Positions 9,695 to 21,202 of a DNA stretch of 64,000 nt are shown here, piece after piece. The stretch is from Chrysoporthe austroafricana. Its lineage: Eukaryota > Ascomycota > Sordariomycetes > Diaporthales > Cryphonectriaceae. A program made the translations under genes and the position numbers. The stretch's first letter is position 1. Each line of letters starts with the position of its first letter. The notes under the pieces are model-generated. The model saw nothing but the letters and a program-made list of their open reading frames with translations. It ran no database searches and was not told the DNA's origin. Where the stretch lies: contig JYIP02000001.1 of the NCBI GenBank assembly GCA_001051155.2, forward strand, positions 3,844,001 to 3,908,000, written 5' to 3'.

Positions 9695-12600
9695 TGGGCA
9701 GGATGTGTCAGCTGGACCGGATCCCTACAGCAATGTCCATTCCCATAGGGCACGCAGGCCAGAAGCAACGAAGACTGGCGCATGGATTCTCTAGCAGCCG
9801 TCCGATCCCCCGCACTGCACCGGCATCCCTGGGGACTCGTCGGCCGCCCTCTTCAGCAGCAGCGCAAGAGGCAAGCAAGAGGCAAGCAAGCACGCAGGAA
9901 GAAGAAACACACCATCATCTGGAGTCGAGGAGAGGCCTCGTCCCAAGGCCTTTCCTACGCCGACAGTTCCCCCCTGTTGTTCGCCCTTGTCTGGTGATCG
10001 GCTGAAGTCAAAAGCTGGAGAAGGGTTCGTCGCGTCACGATCCTGGGCGGGGTTGTCGACTCGGCGAGGGGAGGAGCGCCGGTGGTGTCGAGCAGAGGAG
10101 CAGGAGAAGGGCAAGGCGAGGTGAAGCGAGGACAGCGTCGACCAGAGTGAAGCAATCTGGGCGGGATCGAATTCAGGAGTTGAGCGATAGAGTGGATCTC
10201 GCGGAACCGTGGGCGTGTCTCTGCCGCATCGGGGCTTAACGACGGTACTATTGTAAGACAATATAGTTAAAGGGCCAGGTTGTTAAGGGGGGTGGGCTCG
10301 AGGCTCAGTGCAGATGGCGCGGGTGGACCAGGCAGCTAGGGTCGGTCGAGTTTGAGTTCGTCTCTTCTTGCTCGACAGCGTGCGGGAGGATTGGGCCCTG
10401 AGACTCGACGAGAGGAAATAGACCAGACGTGTGACAGGGTGGACTCCGGATCACGCCAGGGCCATGGATGACATGGAGAGGGAGCCCGTATCGTACTGTA
10501 CAATGTGACGGAGCGGGAGCGACACGTATGAAGGAGACGGCAAGAATGCAAACGCCAAATGCCGGTGGGTGTGATAGTGTGTGTTGTCCCGAGGTCGTCG
10601 TCGAGTGCCCAAGTGGGATTTAGGCTTGGCTCCAATGGGTCTTCTAGAAGAGGCCTGATCTAAGGACGGTCAACCGGGGGCCTGGACTCCACCCCCCATT
10701 TTCGACCTGGCATGCCTGGGCACGCTGGGACAGTAAGCCTGCCTCTGCCGCTCTCGCCTGGTCAGCCCTGATAGGGGCCCCTCGCAATATCGTCATTAGG
10801 CGCCCAGGCGGCAAGCCCCCCTAGAAGATTGGGAAGGTTCCCCCAGAAGGCTGCATTAGCGCGCGAGTCGAAGGCCGTCCCACGTTCCCCCTCCTTGGTT
10901 GGGCCTTTCGTGAAAATTAAGTTGATCTGTGCTTGTCATGCCTGTCGACAAAGAGGATCAGTCCCAGGGTGCCCTTCCTTCGACCACTTCGCGGGTGCTG
11001 TACGACAGGATGCGGCTGAAAGCGACAGGCCCGGACACCAAGTCTCGACCAGTCTCCTGCGTCCTCGATACCTTGCAGGCCCGTCGAGCCTGAACGGTCC
11101 ACTGTTATCCTGAAGTGGGCCTCCTCGCGCCTCGCTTTCGGGGCCAGCCATGCTTCCGTACCGGGGTTGCTGCCAACATTCGAGATCTAATTCCGAGCGT
11201 TTTGGAGGGACAGGCCTTCCAGCATAAAATGACTTCCAATCGTGGCAGTGTACCGGAGCAGTGGTGGACTGCCCACTCGGCTCCTTTCCCCACAGAGCGC
11301 TGGGACAACTGTCTGTGAGGCTTGCAAGTGCAGATTCACGCTCCACCTCACTGGGGAAAAAACCCAGGCATTCAGCGAGCGTTGGTTGAGAGGCAATTCT
11401 GCGCGTCATGGTATGGCACCTAGCTCGTCGCATTGCATGACGCCCCTTTTCTTCAATATACACTACACAGAGCGCCAGCTGAGCGGAAACATCCAAGGCG
11501 CAGATTGTCGTCTAGCGGCCTCGAGAAGAGGTGACGGTGTTCAGGATCACGGCTCCACGAAGGCTAGTGGCTCGATATGCAAGCCGGATTAAGACACGTC
11601 CTTACTTGCCGTCTTCGCTTCTGGACCATCTTGCCCCTTTACTTCCAAAATACGTCTTTTCACTGAACTATTCAGGCTCTGCTCTTCTTCATACACATTT
11701 GCACAATTGGCAACGGGGACATACTACAAGGCAACGGCGATGATATCGTTGGTCACTCTACATGAATGGGTAATTCGTCGTCGAGGTTTGCTAAAGCAAC
11801 CGCTGAGAAAGTTCGCTACTTATCATTTGGGTGCTAGAAAGACCTTGTAGACTTTCTCAATACTCATACTCACGCACATCCTCCGCAAAAGGACCCTTTG
11901 CAAAGAATTGGTACGCAAGACGTATTCCAAGGGCGTCTCAGAGCCCCACACCATTCCTAACATCCAAGCCGTGGAGGCCTGCGCCAATTTGGTCAAGTTC
12001 GGCTGGGGAAGCCTGCCGTTGCAGAGCCCAACGAGTCTGCCTGTCTGTATACTCGGCTTCGAAGAATACCTCAGAATCGCTGGACCGCGGACCCAGGGCT
12101 GGCAGCTTATACGTATTCCCAGTTTCCGCAGGCTTCCCGTTTTGACAGTACAGTCAGTGGACAAAGCAGTGATGGCAAACTTATCACAGCGCTGCCACAG
12201 GATCAGATGCAATTTGAGGAGACGCTACCGCCAATGTTGGCTATGTGATGGACGAGGCATAACGTCCATCTGCCCGGTCCGTCACACCGGGGCTGAGTTG
12301 AGAGAAAGATCCCCTTTTCCACATCCATTGCTGGACTTGATCTTCAGGAGCTCGAGTTGCAGTCTTGGAAGGAAACAAACGCTCTGTTCTATCAGGATCT
12401 CGGACAGCGTAAGTGCTACTGAGCACGAGCAAGGCTGGTAAGTAGAAGGCTCATCCTCGGCACGTGTCTGGTCTTGTTTCACAAAGCGGCCCGTTGTGTG
12501 GTGACGCCAGGCAGCACTACCCTCGAGCCCGTGGAATAGGAACACGAATGGGGTCCTATAGCCCTACGGGGCGCAGATCTACAGGACAATGTAGCATCGC

Positions 12601-13357
12601 ATGCTGCTGCATTTCAGGCGCTCGGGTCCACCTAACTTATCGGTCAGAACTCCAAACCTTCAGATCTCAGGTAAGTTGATCAAGACACAATAAGGTCACC
12701 AGCCCGTGGTGATCACCTCCGCCTCGCGGGCTTCCTCGTTGTCCTGTACAAGATTTTGCGCCGAGCATGAACTAGGGGCTGCTTCTCTCGGAGGCCGTCG
12801 CAGAAAGGCTTGTGAACAACAGGCCAGGCCAGATCGTGCGCCGTCGTGAGGATGGATGGTGAGGTCCTCCCTTGACGTTCGGCTCTGGAGTACGAAGCAC
12901 TTGGAACGCTGATCTTGGTGGGAACCTGCACAAAAACAACCTTAAACCTGACCTCGTCTCGGCTCAAATCGAGCGAGAGTGCGGGACCCCGGATTTTCTG
13001 GCCGTCCACGCCGTTGTGTTGATCTCCCCGCATTATTTACAGGGATGACTTCCAACCTCCCACTCCGCCTCCACTGCTGCAGCGACCTTGACATTGGCAG
13101 TCACTCAGACGACCGTCTGCAGGCCGTGCCCTTTTGCATCAACGGATATCTTTCCACTCCGGATAATTTAGTGTAATCTCGGTCCTCACAATGCACCGAA
13201 CGGCACTGAGGCCCTCGTCGCCGTCTGTGGCCGGATCGCTTATTGGCTCGAGCAGACCGCTTGGGATGGCCAAGTGGTCGCCATATATGAGGATGGCATT
13301 TCCCTTCGTGATGCCAAGACTTTTGAGATACCACCTTTGGGTGTCACATCGTCGAAT
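9695..13357. other. Gene-poor 3.7 kb between divergent Zds-like and GH78 genes
   Basis: No convincing gene was found in six frames. The left part should contain the missing first exon, leader and promoter of the Zds-like gene, and the right part the GH78 promoter. Open frames of 100-190 codons occur (for example 10936-11496 and 11908-12441). They overlap other frames of similar size, have no family signature, and mostly begin at non-ATG codons. Confidence 0.5.
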
Positions 13358-15406
13358 ATGGTAGCATTAAATCTGGTCTTTGGCCTGCTGGCCGTGGTGC
13401 CTGTCCTCGGGGACACATGCTGGCGGAACACTACCTGCAGCACCATCACAGAAGCCGCATTCCCGGGCGTATGGGACGATGACATCTTCGCCCCTGACTC
13501 TCGCCTCGTCCCTCCGCAGTCCATCCTCTCAGCGAGCAATGGCGAAGTCATCTCGTCTTGGAATGGTACCGCCACCCTAGCGAGCAACGGCTCCCAGCTC
13601 GTCTTCGACTTCGGCAAAGAAGTCGGCGGCATTGTCCATCTGGAATTCACCGCCTCGGGTAGCAGCGCTGGTGCCGTAGGCCTCGCCTTCACCGAGGGGA
13701 AGAACTGGATCGGCGAGTGGTCCGACTCGTCGAACGGCGAGTTCGTAGGGCCCGACGGCGCCATCTACGCCAACTTCACTGGGGCGGGCGATGTCAGCTA
13801 TGTTATGCCCGACAAACGGCTGCGCGGTGGCTTCCGCTACCTGACGCTGTTCTTGATCGCCGAATCCGCCTCCGTGGACCTGTCGTCGATCGAGCTCGAG
13901 ATCGGCTTCCAGCCTACGTGGTCGAACCTGAAGGCATACCAGGGGTACTTTCATAGTTCGGATTCTCTGCTGAACTCCATCTGGTACTCGGGCGCGTACA
14001 CGCTGCAGACGAACGCCGTGCCTGTCAATTTTGGAAGATGGGTCCCCTTCCTACATACTGGTTGGGCGAACAATGGTACTCTGGGCCCTGGTGATACCAT
14101 CATAGTGGATGGCGCGAAGCGTGACCGGGCAGTCTGGCCTGGCGATATGGGTGTCGCTGTACCCTCGACCTTCGTTTCTATTGGGGATCTCGATAGCGTC
14201 AAAAATGCCCTTCAAACAATGTACAACAACCAGAACGCTGACGGGTCCTTCCCGGAAGCAGGACCTCCTCTGCTTCAACAGGACAGCGATACCTACCACA
14301 TGTGGACTATGATTGGAACGTACAACTACCTTCTCTTTACCAACGACACAGAGTTCCTCTCTGAGAACTACGATGGCTATCTCCGGGCTATGGACTTCAT
14401 TTACGCCAAAGTCCTCCCTCCAGGCCTCCTCAACGTCACAGGGACACGCGACTGGGCGCGTCTCCAGACCGGCTTCAACATGTCGGAAGCGCAGATGATC
14501 CTATACCGTACGCTCAACACAGGCTCGTCCCTGGCCAGCTGGATGGGCGACACCGACAACAGCACCCTCTGGCTGTCTCGTGCAGCCTCCTTACAGAACG
14601 CCACTCTGGAGTACTGCTTTGACTATTCGTACGGCGCCTTCAAGGACAACGCGACGGCCACCACTTTGCACCCGCAGGACGCAAACAGCATGTCCGTGCT
14701 CTTCGGACTCGTCGGCGCGGATAGCGACACGGCGCAGAGCATCTCCTCCCGCCTGACAGAGAACTGGACGCCCATCGGGCCCAACAGCCCGGAACTGCCG
14801 GGCAACATTTCCCCATTCATCAGCAGCTTCGAGGTGCAGGCGCACCTCACGGCAGGCCAGACGGACCGCGCCCTCCAGCTGATCCGGGACAGCTGGGGCT
14901 GGTACCTGAACAACCCCAACGGTTCGCAGTCGACGGTGATCGAGGGGTATTTGATCAACGGCACCTTCGGCTACCGCTGGGCGCGTGGTTACGACAACGA
15001 CTTCAGCTACCCGTCGCACTCGCACGGATGGTCTTCCGGGCCGACGTCCGCGCTGACCGAGTTCGTGCTGGGGCTGAGCGTCACCGGGAGGGTGGGCAGC
15101 ACGTGGAGCTTCGCGCCCCAGTTCGGCGACCTCACCTTCGCGGAGGGCGGCTTCAGCACCAGCCTGGGCAAGTTCAGCGCTGCGTGGACGACTGGTGGCG
15201 CGAAGGGATACACCGCACGTGTGAGCACGCCGACGGGGACGGTGGGGGATTTCACGTTGCCTGTGTTGGTGCAGGGAGTGATGCCGAATGTGAATGTAAA
15301 TGGGAAAAAGGTTCATACGAGCTGGGCGAGGAAGACGGGGGTGGTCTTTGATACAGTGTTGGTGAGCGATATCAAGGGTGGGAATCATAGCATTGTGGTG
15401 ACTTGA
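13358..15406 (+). CDS. Secreted alpha-L-rhamnosidase, glycoside hydrolase family 78
   Basis: Single exon of 682 residues. The first in-frame ATG starts a signal peptide (MVALNLVFGLLAVVPVLG, cleavage probably near residue 18-20), so the enzyme is probably secreted. Many N-x-S/T glycosylation sequons follow. The layout fits fungal GH78: an N-terminal beta-sandwich, then an (alpha/alpha)6 barrel containing KRDRAVWPGDMG (about residues 252-263) and DTYHMWTMIGTYNYL, and a later SHSHGWSSGPTSAL. A C-terminal beta domain ends IKGGNHSIVVT. GH78 enzymes release terminal L-rhamnose from flavonoid glycosides, saponins and pectic side chains. The gene converges on the amidase gene with 320 bp between stops. 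It is intronless, unlike most neighbours. Confidence 0.9.
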   Translation: MVALNLVFGLLAVVPVLGDTCWRNTTCSTITEAAFPGVWDDDIFAPDSRLVPPQSILSASNGEVISSWNGTATLASNGSQLVFDFGKEVGGIVHLEFTASGSSAGAVGLAFTEGKNWIGEWSDSSNGEFVGPDGAIYANFTGAGDVSYVMPDKRLRGGFRYLTLFLIAESASVDLSSIELEIGFQPTWSNLKAYQGYFHSSDSLLNSIWYSGAYTLQTNAVPVNFGRWVPFLHTGWANNGTLGPGDTIIVDGAKRDRAVWPGDMGVAVPSTFVSIGDLDSVKNALQTMYNNQNADGSFPEAGPPLLQQDSDTYHMWTMIGTYNYLLFTNDTEFLSENYDGYLRAMDFIYAKVLPPGLLNVTGTRDWARLQTGFNMSEAQMILYRTLNTGSSLASWMGDTDNSTLWLSRAASLQNATLEYCFDYSYGAFKDNATATTLHPQDANSMSVLFGLVGADSDTAQSISSRLTENWTPIGPNSPELPGNISPFISSFEVQAHLTAGQTDRALQLIRDSWGWYLNNPNGSQSTVIEGYLINGTFGYRWARGYDNDFSYPSHSHGWSSGPTSALTEFVLGLSVTGRVGSTWSFAPQFGDLTFAEGGFSTSLGKFSAAWTTGGAKGYTARVSTPTGTVGDFTLPVLVQGVMPNVNVNGKKVHTSWARKTGVVFDTVLVSDIKGGNHSIVVT

Positions 15407-15726
15407 GGCGAGCCCGGCCTAGTTGGGAGAAGGGTGGCCGTGGTAATATAGTTGAATAGAGTTCAGTTAGCTATGATCCTATGTCCATCATCTGTGTAGA
15501 CTATGTGTGGTTGTCAGTCCTGTTGGTAATCACGGACGTCGTACGTGGCCGTGGTCTTGGTACATCCGCAGCCCTATCCCAGGGCAAATGCAGCTCGTCT
15601 TGCCATCTCTAGCCTGTCTTCTTGCTCTGTCTACCGTACACTGTAGCTTCTAATAGTAAGGAATGACAAACCACCTCAGAAGCCGGATCAAAGACTGCAA
15701 ATATGGCATCGGCATGTGCAGAACAC
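15407..15726. other. Short convergent intergenic region GH78 / amidase
   Basis: 320 bp between two facing stop codons, presumably overlapping or adjacent 3' UTRs. Nothing else is seen. Confidence 0.7.
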
Positions 15727-17840
15727 CTACTCTCCGCTCACCCCTTCCTTTCTCGCTAGCCCAACAATATCAACCCAAATCTCCGGCTTCTCCCTCGTTT
15801 CACTTCCCAGTTTCTCAACCTCAACTCCGAACTCTACCAAGTCCTTCTCTGCCGCCCATTCCCCAGTCGCCATCAGCCCAACAGGAACCTTCCCCGCGGT
15901 CCCCTTCTCCGCAACCCGCAAGCCCGCCCCATTGACGTCAGGACTCACGTACCCGGAGGGGACGCTGATGCTTGGTAGTCCGCAGAAGTTCGCCAGCCAG
16001 ACGTATCGCATGCTCTCGATCGTCTTGTCGCCATCGGTCAGCCCGTACCTGAGCTCGCCGGCCTTGTCATGGATGCGCCAACCCGCGCATGCGGTGGTCG
16101 GCGTGATGAGGAGCATGCCGGGGTGGAGCGACCAGAGGTGAGAGAGGTGCATGACGAGACAGCGGCGGAGCTTCTGGGCGAGCAGGTAGTCCGTGGCCGG
16201 GGTCGTTCTTCCGAGCGCAAGCAAAATGCTGTGGCGTTATCAGTGAGTACTGCTGCTCTGGTCACAGACCGGGGAGGGGGTGTCTTGACTGGCTTACCGA
16301 TTGCCCCATGTTAGGTTGCCATACTTGGGCAGCAGCGTCGACGCATCCGTCAATACAGTCATGGCGTGCGCAGTCTGTCCCTCTTTTATGAAGGGGATCT
16401 CGATGTCCACGACCTTGTATCCGCGCTCTGCCACCAGCTTGTCCACCATCTCTTGGCACAGTTCTCTCACGGCTGGCGCGCAGTCATTGAACCACTCCTT
16501 GCATATCCCCAAGATCTTTGGTCTGCCAGGGTTCAACTCGAGCATCTTCGCTGGGGAGGGCAGCCTCGGCACGCTGGGGAAGGCAAAGGGCGAGGCGGGA
16601 TGTGGTTCCGCAATGGCCTCGAAGACGGTCGCCAAGGACTCCATGTCGCAAGCCATCGGCCCCAGCACGGCACACGTGTTGCTGTGGTTCTCGCTCGGCC
16701 AGAAGGACACACGGGCGTGTGTGGGCTTGAGTCCGAAGATGTTGCAGTAACTTGATGGGATCCTGATGCTGCCGCCGCCGTCAGAGCCCAGCCCGATGGG
16801 TATCAATCCAAGTCCGATTGCACCGCCCGTACCGGAGGACGAGCCGCCGGTATAGTAGTCCTCGTTGAAGGGATTCCGAGGCGTTCCATAATTAGGATTA
16901 TTTCCAGTCGTGTCAAGACCGAACTCATGCATGCTGGTCTTGCCCACGATGATGACGCCGGCGGCCTGTAGCTTCGTGACGCACCACGAAGCGATGCTAT
17001 CACCCGCGTTTCTAGGCTCCGATGTGTAGTCATTCACCGACCCCAGACAGCTTCTATATCCATCAAGATCATATTCGTCCTTAACAGCGCAGGGGACACC
17101 GTCCAAGGGACCTATAGAGCGGCTCTCGCGGTACCGCTGAGTCGACTCTTCCGCAGCCTTGAGGACGAGATCGGCCTTGCTATCGAAGAAGTACAGGTAA
17201 TGAGAGCCCTTCGGCTCGATATCTCGTCTGATCAGGGCCAGTATCGCCTTTGCGACATCTGTAGGCGTGAGCTCCCCGGTGAGGTAGAGATTGCGGTACG
17301 TTGAGGCTGAGTAGTAGCCTGTAAGGGACAGAGGCTTTGGAGGTGTGGCTGACAGCGGCACTGAACCCGTATTCGTGGTTGACGGCACTTGCGTTGTTCC
17401 TCCGTTGCCGTTACCGTTCAGGTGTGATGCACCGTTGCCATTATGTCCGCCAGGAAACAGAAACTCGTGGTTTAGAGGAACCACCGTCGGGTCATGTAAC
17501 GGCTCATAGTCCTCGAGTTCGGTTCTCAGCTTGCGCAGGGACGAAAACCCGGCATTTGCCCATACCACCTCCTGGACAGGCCGGAGCAACTCCATTGCGT
17601 AGACGGCAGGAATCAACGTCCATCCTCGTATGGCAGGATTGGCCTTGTGCTCCGGCTTGTAAGGGTGGTCTGGCCTAACAGGATGTCAGTGTCGATGTGC
17701 ATTTCCCAGCACGATGCACCGGCCGGACACTCCGGAGATGATTATTGCCGTGCTGAGTGGACTGCAGGTGCCGACACAGACACTCACCCTTTCAGGGGCA
17801 CCGGATAACCCCAAAATGGGCGCTTGTTGTCGAACGCCAT
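15727..17840 (-). CDS. Amidase-signature family enzyme
   Basis: Three minus-strand exons, 17788-17840, 16298-17674 and 15727-16228, splice in phase to 643 residues starting MAFDNKRPFWGYPVPLKG. Members hydrolyse amide or ester bonds with a Ser-cisSer-Lys triad. The Lys is in VPCAVKDEYD (about residue 217) and the serines in GGSSSGTGGAIGLG (about 293), followed by GSDGGGSIRIP. The ~120 N-terminal residues before the catalytic core include a Gly/Asn-rich linker. The C-terminal exon has the usual NFCGLPSISVPSGY segment. No signal peptide is seen, so it is probably intracellular. The substrate cannot be told from sequence; fungal relatives act on aliphatic amides, acetamide or carbamates. It is divergently transcribed from the Zn2Cys6 factor. 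Confidence 0.9.
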
Positions 17841-19232
17841 GGCCCCAATTCCCTCCGGTCCGTCGCCGGCTGGCCTGGTTGCAACACCTTGCTCGCCTTC
17901 GTCCTGACGCGTGTGATTCACGGGAAGCTAGGAGAATGAGGCTACCTGCTCTCTCACTGCTAAGCTGTGACTGCCAGAGATAAGCTGAGCGAGTGAGTGA
18001 GCAGCACGGAGGTTGAGAACAGACGGTGGTGCCTAGCTTGTCGGCCAAACTTGGGAGGTGATCTTTATGCCAGCCTCCGTTCTTGACAGCAAGACGAAAG
18101 GATAGAATCCAGGGAAGATCCCGTGATTATGCGACACTGGCGTGGCTAGTGGCTCTTAAACAAAGGATGGTAAAGGTGGGAATAGCGTCAGTCCGTGTCC
18201 GTGTGCGACACGCCCTAGGTTCGGCCCGGCTGGAATCAAGATGTTCGTCGAGGGTGCCCTCCAGACGGCTGGTATAAAGCCGGACGCATAAACAAGCCTC
18301 GTTTATGCAGTGCTGGCTGAGCCCGCAGAGGCGTCTCAGTGAGGTACTTGTTGCTGAGGTAGCGGGTGGATGAGTTGTTGTGGGATACTTCTGGAATGTG
18401 GGCCCTGAGGCTGTTATACGAAGGGGACCGGGGCTGTGGAGAGATGAGCAGCCGGATTCGAAAGCTCGATCTTTCGACTGGTAGAGAAATGGCGCTGTTC
18501 GGCTCCAATACGAACGAGACTGGCTGCGATCAAGGCCGCAATGTCACCCTGCTCAAACAAGCATGTTGAAATAAATAGCACGGCCCGAGCAGAACTTGGG
18601 GCAATAAGCTCAACAAGAGGGCGAGCGAGGACAACGCACGTCCTCCACTTCTCTTCCAAGGCCGCGGTACGCCCCAGCAAGGGATGTCGTCGGCGACTAT
18701 CCAGAGGCCATATGCATCTGTGTGGGCCTACTCAGCACTCAGCATGTGCTGCAGCCGCAGTAATTCCAGTACGGGTTGCAATGTAGGCCTGTCAGGACTA
18801 CCTCGGAACCCTCGGCAAGTGGGTGTAAGTCGCCCGCGGGCTACTATCCCAGTGGTACAATACCATGGTATGATTTGCAGAAGGGCGTCAAGGCCCGCGG
18901 GGTTCCGCTCCGGTGTGTGTGTGATATGTCAGCGGCATCCGCGGAGGGGTAATTCGACGACACGGGGAACCAAACTGTCAGCAGTGCAGCAGTCCAGTGA
19001 ATCAGGCCGAGAGATTGCGGTGCGTTCCTGTCTAGGATCGCCTATCGCCCTAGATAGATAGGGGCCTGGTCTAGGGCTGCTAGGTACAGTATAAGGCCGC
19101 TTTAAGTCCGGATCATCGCAGGCCAACGGAGTAGCTTCATCCTCTCCTCGCTGACGACGTTATGGCCAATCACTCGGAACTGGGAACCTCGACTTTCGTT
19201 GGGTATCCACTCCAAATCCTGCAAAAAGGGAG
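17841..19232. other. Divergent promoter region, amidase / Zn2Cys6 factor
   Basis: 1.39 kb between the two start codons. No coding frame is supported. It should carry both promoters and is the natural place to look for binding sites (CGG half-sites) of the adjacent zinc-cluster regulator. Scattered CGG/CCG triplets occur, but I could not define a convincing palindrome by eye. Confidence 0.5.
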
Positions 19233-21080
19233 ATGGATATGAATCATACGAGACTCGACCGACCATCGCCACGGCCCCGAGGGTCTAAAAAGCTGGCAAG
19301 CACTGGCGGGGCCAGGTCGAAGGTAAAATCAGGATGCCGGACGTGTAAGTAAGTAAGTGCTTCAGCCTCAGCCTCAACCTCAGCCTCTTTCTCTTTCACG
19401 CTACTTTTACAAAATGCTCATTATCTTACGTCTTCAAGGATTCGAAGGGTCAAGTGTGACGAAGGTCGGCCATCATGCGTTCGCTGTGTCTCCACCGGCC
19501 GCGTGTGTGATGGCTATGGAGTCTGGGGCGGCGGAGGCAGAGCGCCCACGAGCAATCTCCCCAGTCGCCTCCATTCCGATGCGGTCAAGCAAAGTCTCGT
19601 ACCAGCTACTCCAGCACCGGCAACCCAGGACGAGCAATTTTCCCTGGACTGGTTCCGTTCCCGCACCGCCGTGAAGATCGGGGGCCCGTTCGGCTCGCCC
19701 TTCTGGAGCACACTGGTCCTTCAAGCCAGCCTGCAAGAGCCCTGTGTCTTCAACGCCATGTTGGCCTTGAGCTCAGCCCACAGGCGAGTATGTATTGGCG
19801 TCCATGAGGTAGGATCCGAGACGGCTCCCGACCGTTTAGAGCAATTCACCCTCCGCCAGTACAGCAAAGCCATCGCCCATTTTCTTGAGCAGCATACTAT
19901 CTCTCACGAGATAGCATCGATTCGCATCGCGCTTATCACATGTCTGCTTTTTGTCTGCCTTGAACTTCTGCGCGGTCGCTATCGGGCGGGCAACATTCAC
20001 TTGCAGAACGGCGTCAAAATACTCGCCGCGCTTCACAAGGACCTAGGGCATCAAGGCAAAGCATACAATTATACGCATACGCTCGGTTACGAATCAGGTC
20101 AAGATCCTAATGATAAATGGATCATTGACGCTTTCACGCGCATGAGGTTGCCGGCGGTACATTGTGGTCAGGATCACTGGTTGCCTCCAGGCGCACGCTC
20201 ACAGAACTTGCCAGTCACCTTTAGGTCAATAACACAAGCAAGACATGCACTGGACGGCTTCTTCAGCGATATTCTGTACCTTAAACGACAGGTAGATCGG
20301 GGTATTGCAGTTGAAAACTGGGCGGGTCACACCTCAGGAGAACAAAGCCCGGCTCGCGTCCATCAACGCATCAAGGCCAGCATGGCAGCATGGCTGGGCA
20401 CGTACGAAGCATCCACAATCAAGCTAACGGCCCAGATGACTACTACCTCGAAATTGGGGTACGATATACTATTCCTTTACTGCGTAATGGCGTGCATCAT
20501 GGCCGATACGAGCCTCAGGCCGGATGACGAGATGGCCTTTGATTCTCAAGGTGGCCGCTTCAGGAACTTGATTGCCCATGCAAACCAGGTTCTCGAGTCT
20601 GTTCGGGCAATTCATGCAACGGAAGATCCATTCTGCAAGTCGGAGACAGAACTCTGTCTTTTCACTGCCGACATTGGCTGGGCACCACCTCTCTATTACA
20701 CAGCCATACACTGTCGGATCTACAGCGTGAGGCTCCGGGCCATCGAGCTCTTGCGTGCCCTTCCAAGCAGAGAGGGCGTTTGGGACTCGGTATTTGCAGC
20801 ACGTTTGGCTCAAGAGGTATTACAGCTGGAGGAAGGAGCCTCTGGCCGGAATATCATGTTAAGAGGCCTTCATACTTCGGAGGCTCAGTCCCCTGACTTT
20901 GATCTTCCCGAAAGGCTGCCACCATCGCGAAGAGTCTACGATGTCCAGGTTGTCTTGCCGGAAAGCATGGATTCGAAAGTTACCTTCACTTGCAAACGAA
21001 GGAAAGATGATGGCAGCTGTGAACGACTGACGAGAGAACTTTACCTCAACACGTCCAATGGCACTACAAAAGAATTGTAG
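19233..21080 (+). CDS. Zn2Cys6 fungal-specific transcription factor
   Basis: Exons 19233-19348 and 19439-21080 give 585 residues. The 90 nt intron splits the zinc cluster. After splicing the DNA-binding domain reads CRTCKIRRVKCDEG then PSCVRCVSTGRVC, with cysteines at 35, 38, 45, 52, 55 and 62, which is exactly CX2CX6CX6CX2CX6C. Basic residues precede it (GSKK, RSKVKSG). The rest is a middle-homology type regulatory region with helical segments (FNAMLALSSAHRR, ITCLLFVCLELLRGRYR). This is a nuclear sequence-specific regulator with unknown targets. Its position between an amidase and an SDR, next to a GH78 gene, suggests it may regulate that block; this is inference. The donor site lies in a tandem GTAA repeat (see findings). 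Confidence 0.93.
19349..19385 (+). repeat. Tandem GTAA donor repeat and CAGCCT repeat in the transcription-factor intron
   Basis: The intron begins with three overlapping GTAAG units spaced four bases apart. Imperfect CAGCCT hexamers follow. The first GTAAGT gives the in-frame zinc cluster; use of either downstream donor would shift the frame. Confidence 0.75.
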
Positions 21081-21202
21081 AAAAGAAAATGGAGCTTAAT
21101 AAGAAGGTCCTATCAACTCAGCCCTCGTAATCGTTATTTAACAAAGACACATCCTCAGAGCCGTATATCCGATCAACATGGCGCGGAGCTATCCTAAGCT
21201 TC

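Noticed and set aside
10936..11496. 186-codon minus-strand frame in the Zds/GH78 gap
   Set aside because: Overlaps several equally long frames on both strands, has no recognisable motif, and composition is not protein-like.
11908..12441. 177-codon plus-strand frame in the same gap
   Set aside because: Looked briefly protein-like, but begins at a non-ATG codon, has no family match I know and is paralleled by an open minus-strand frame.
14591..15388. 265-codon minus-strand frame inside the GH78 gene
   Set aside because: Antisense shadow; Arg/His/Pro-biased, and the plus strand is clearly GH78.
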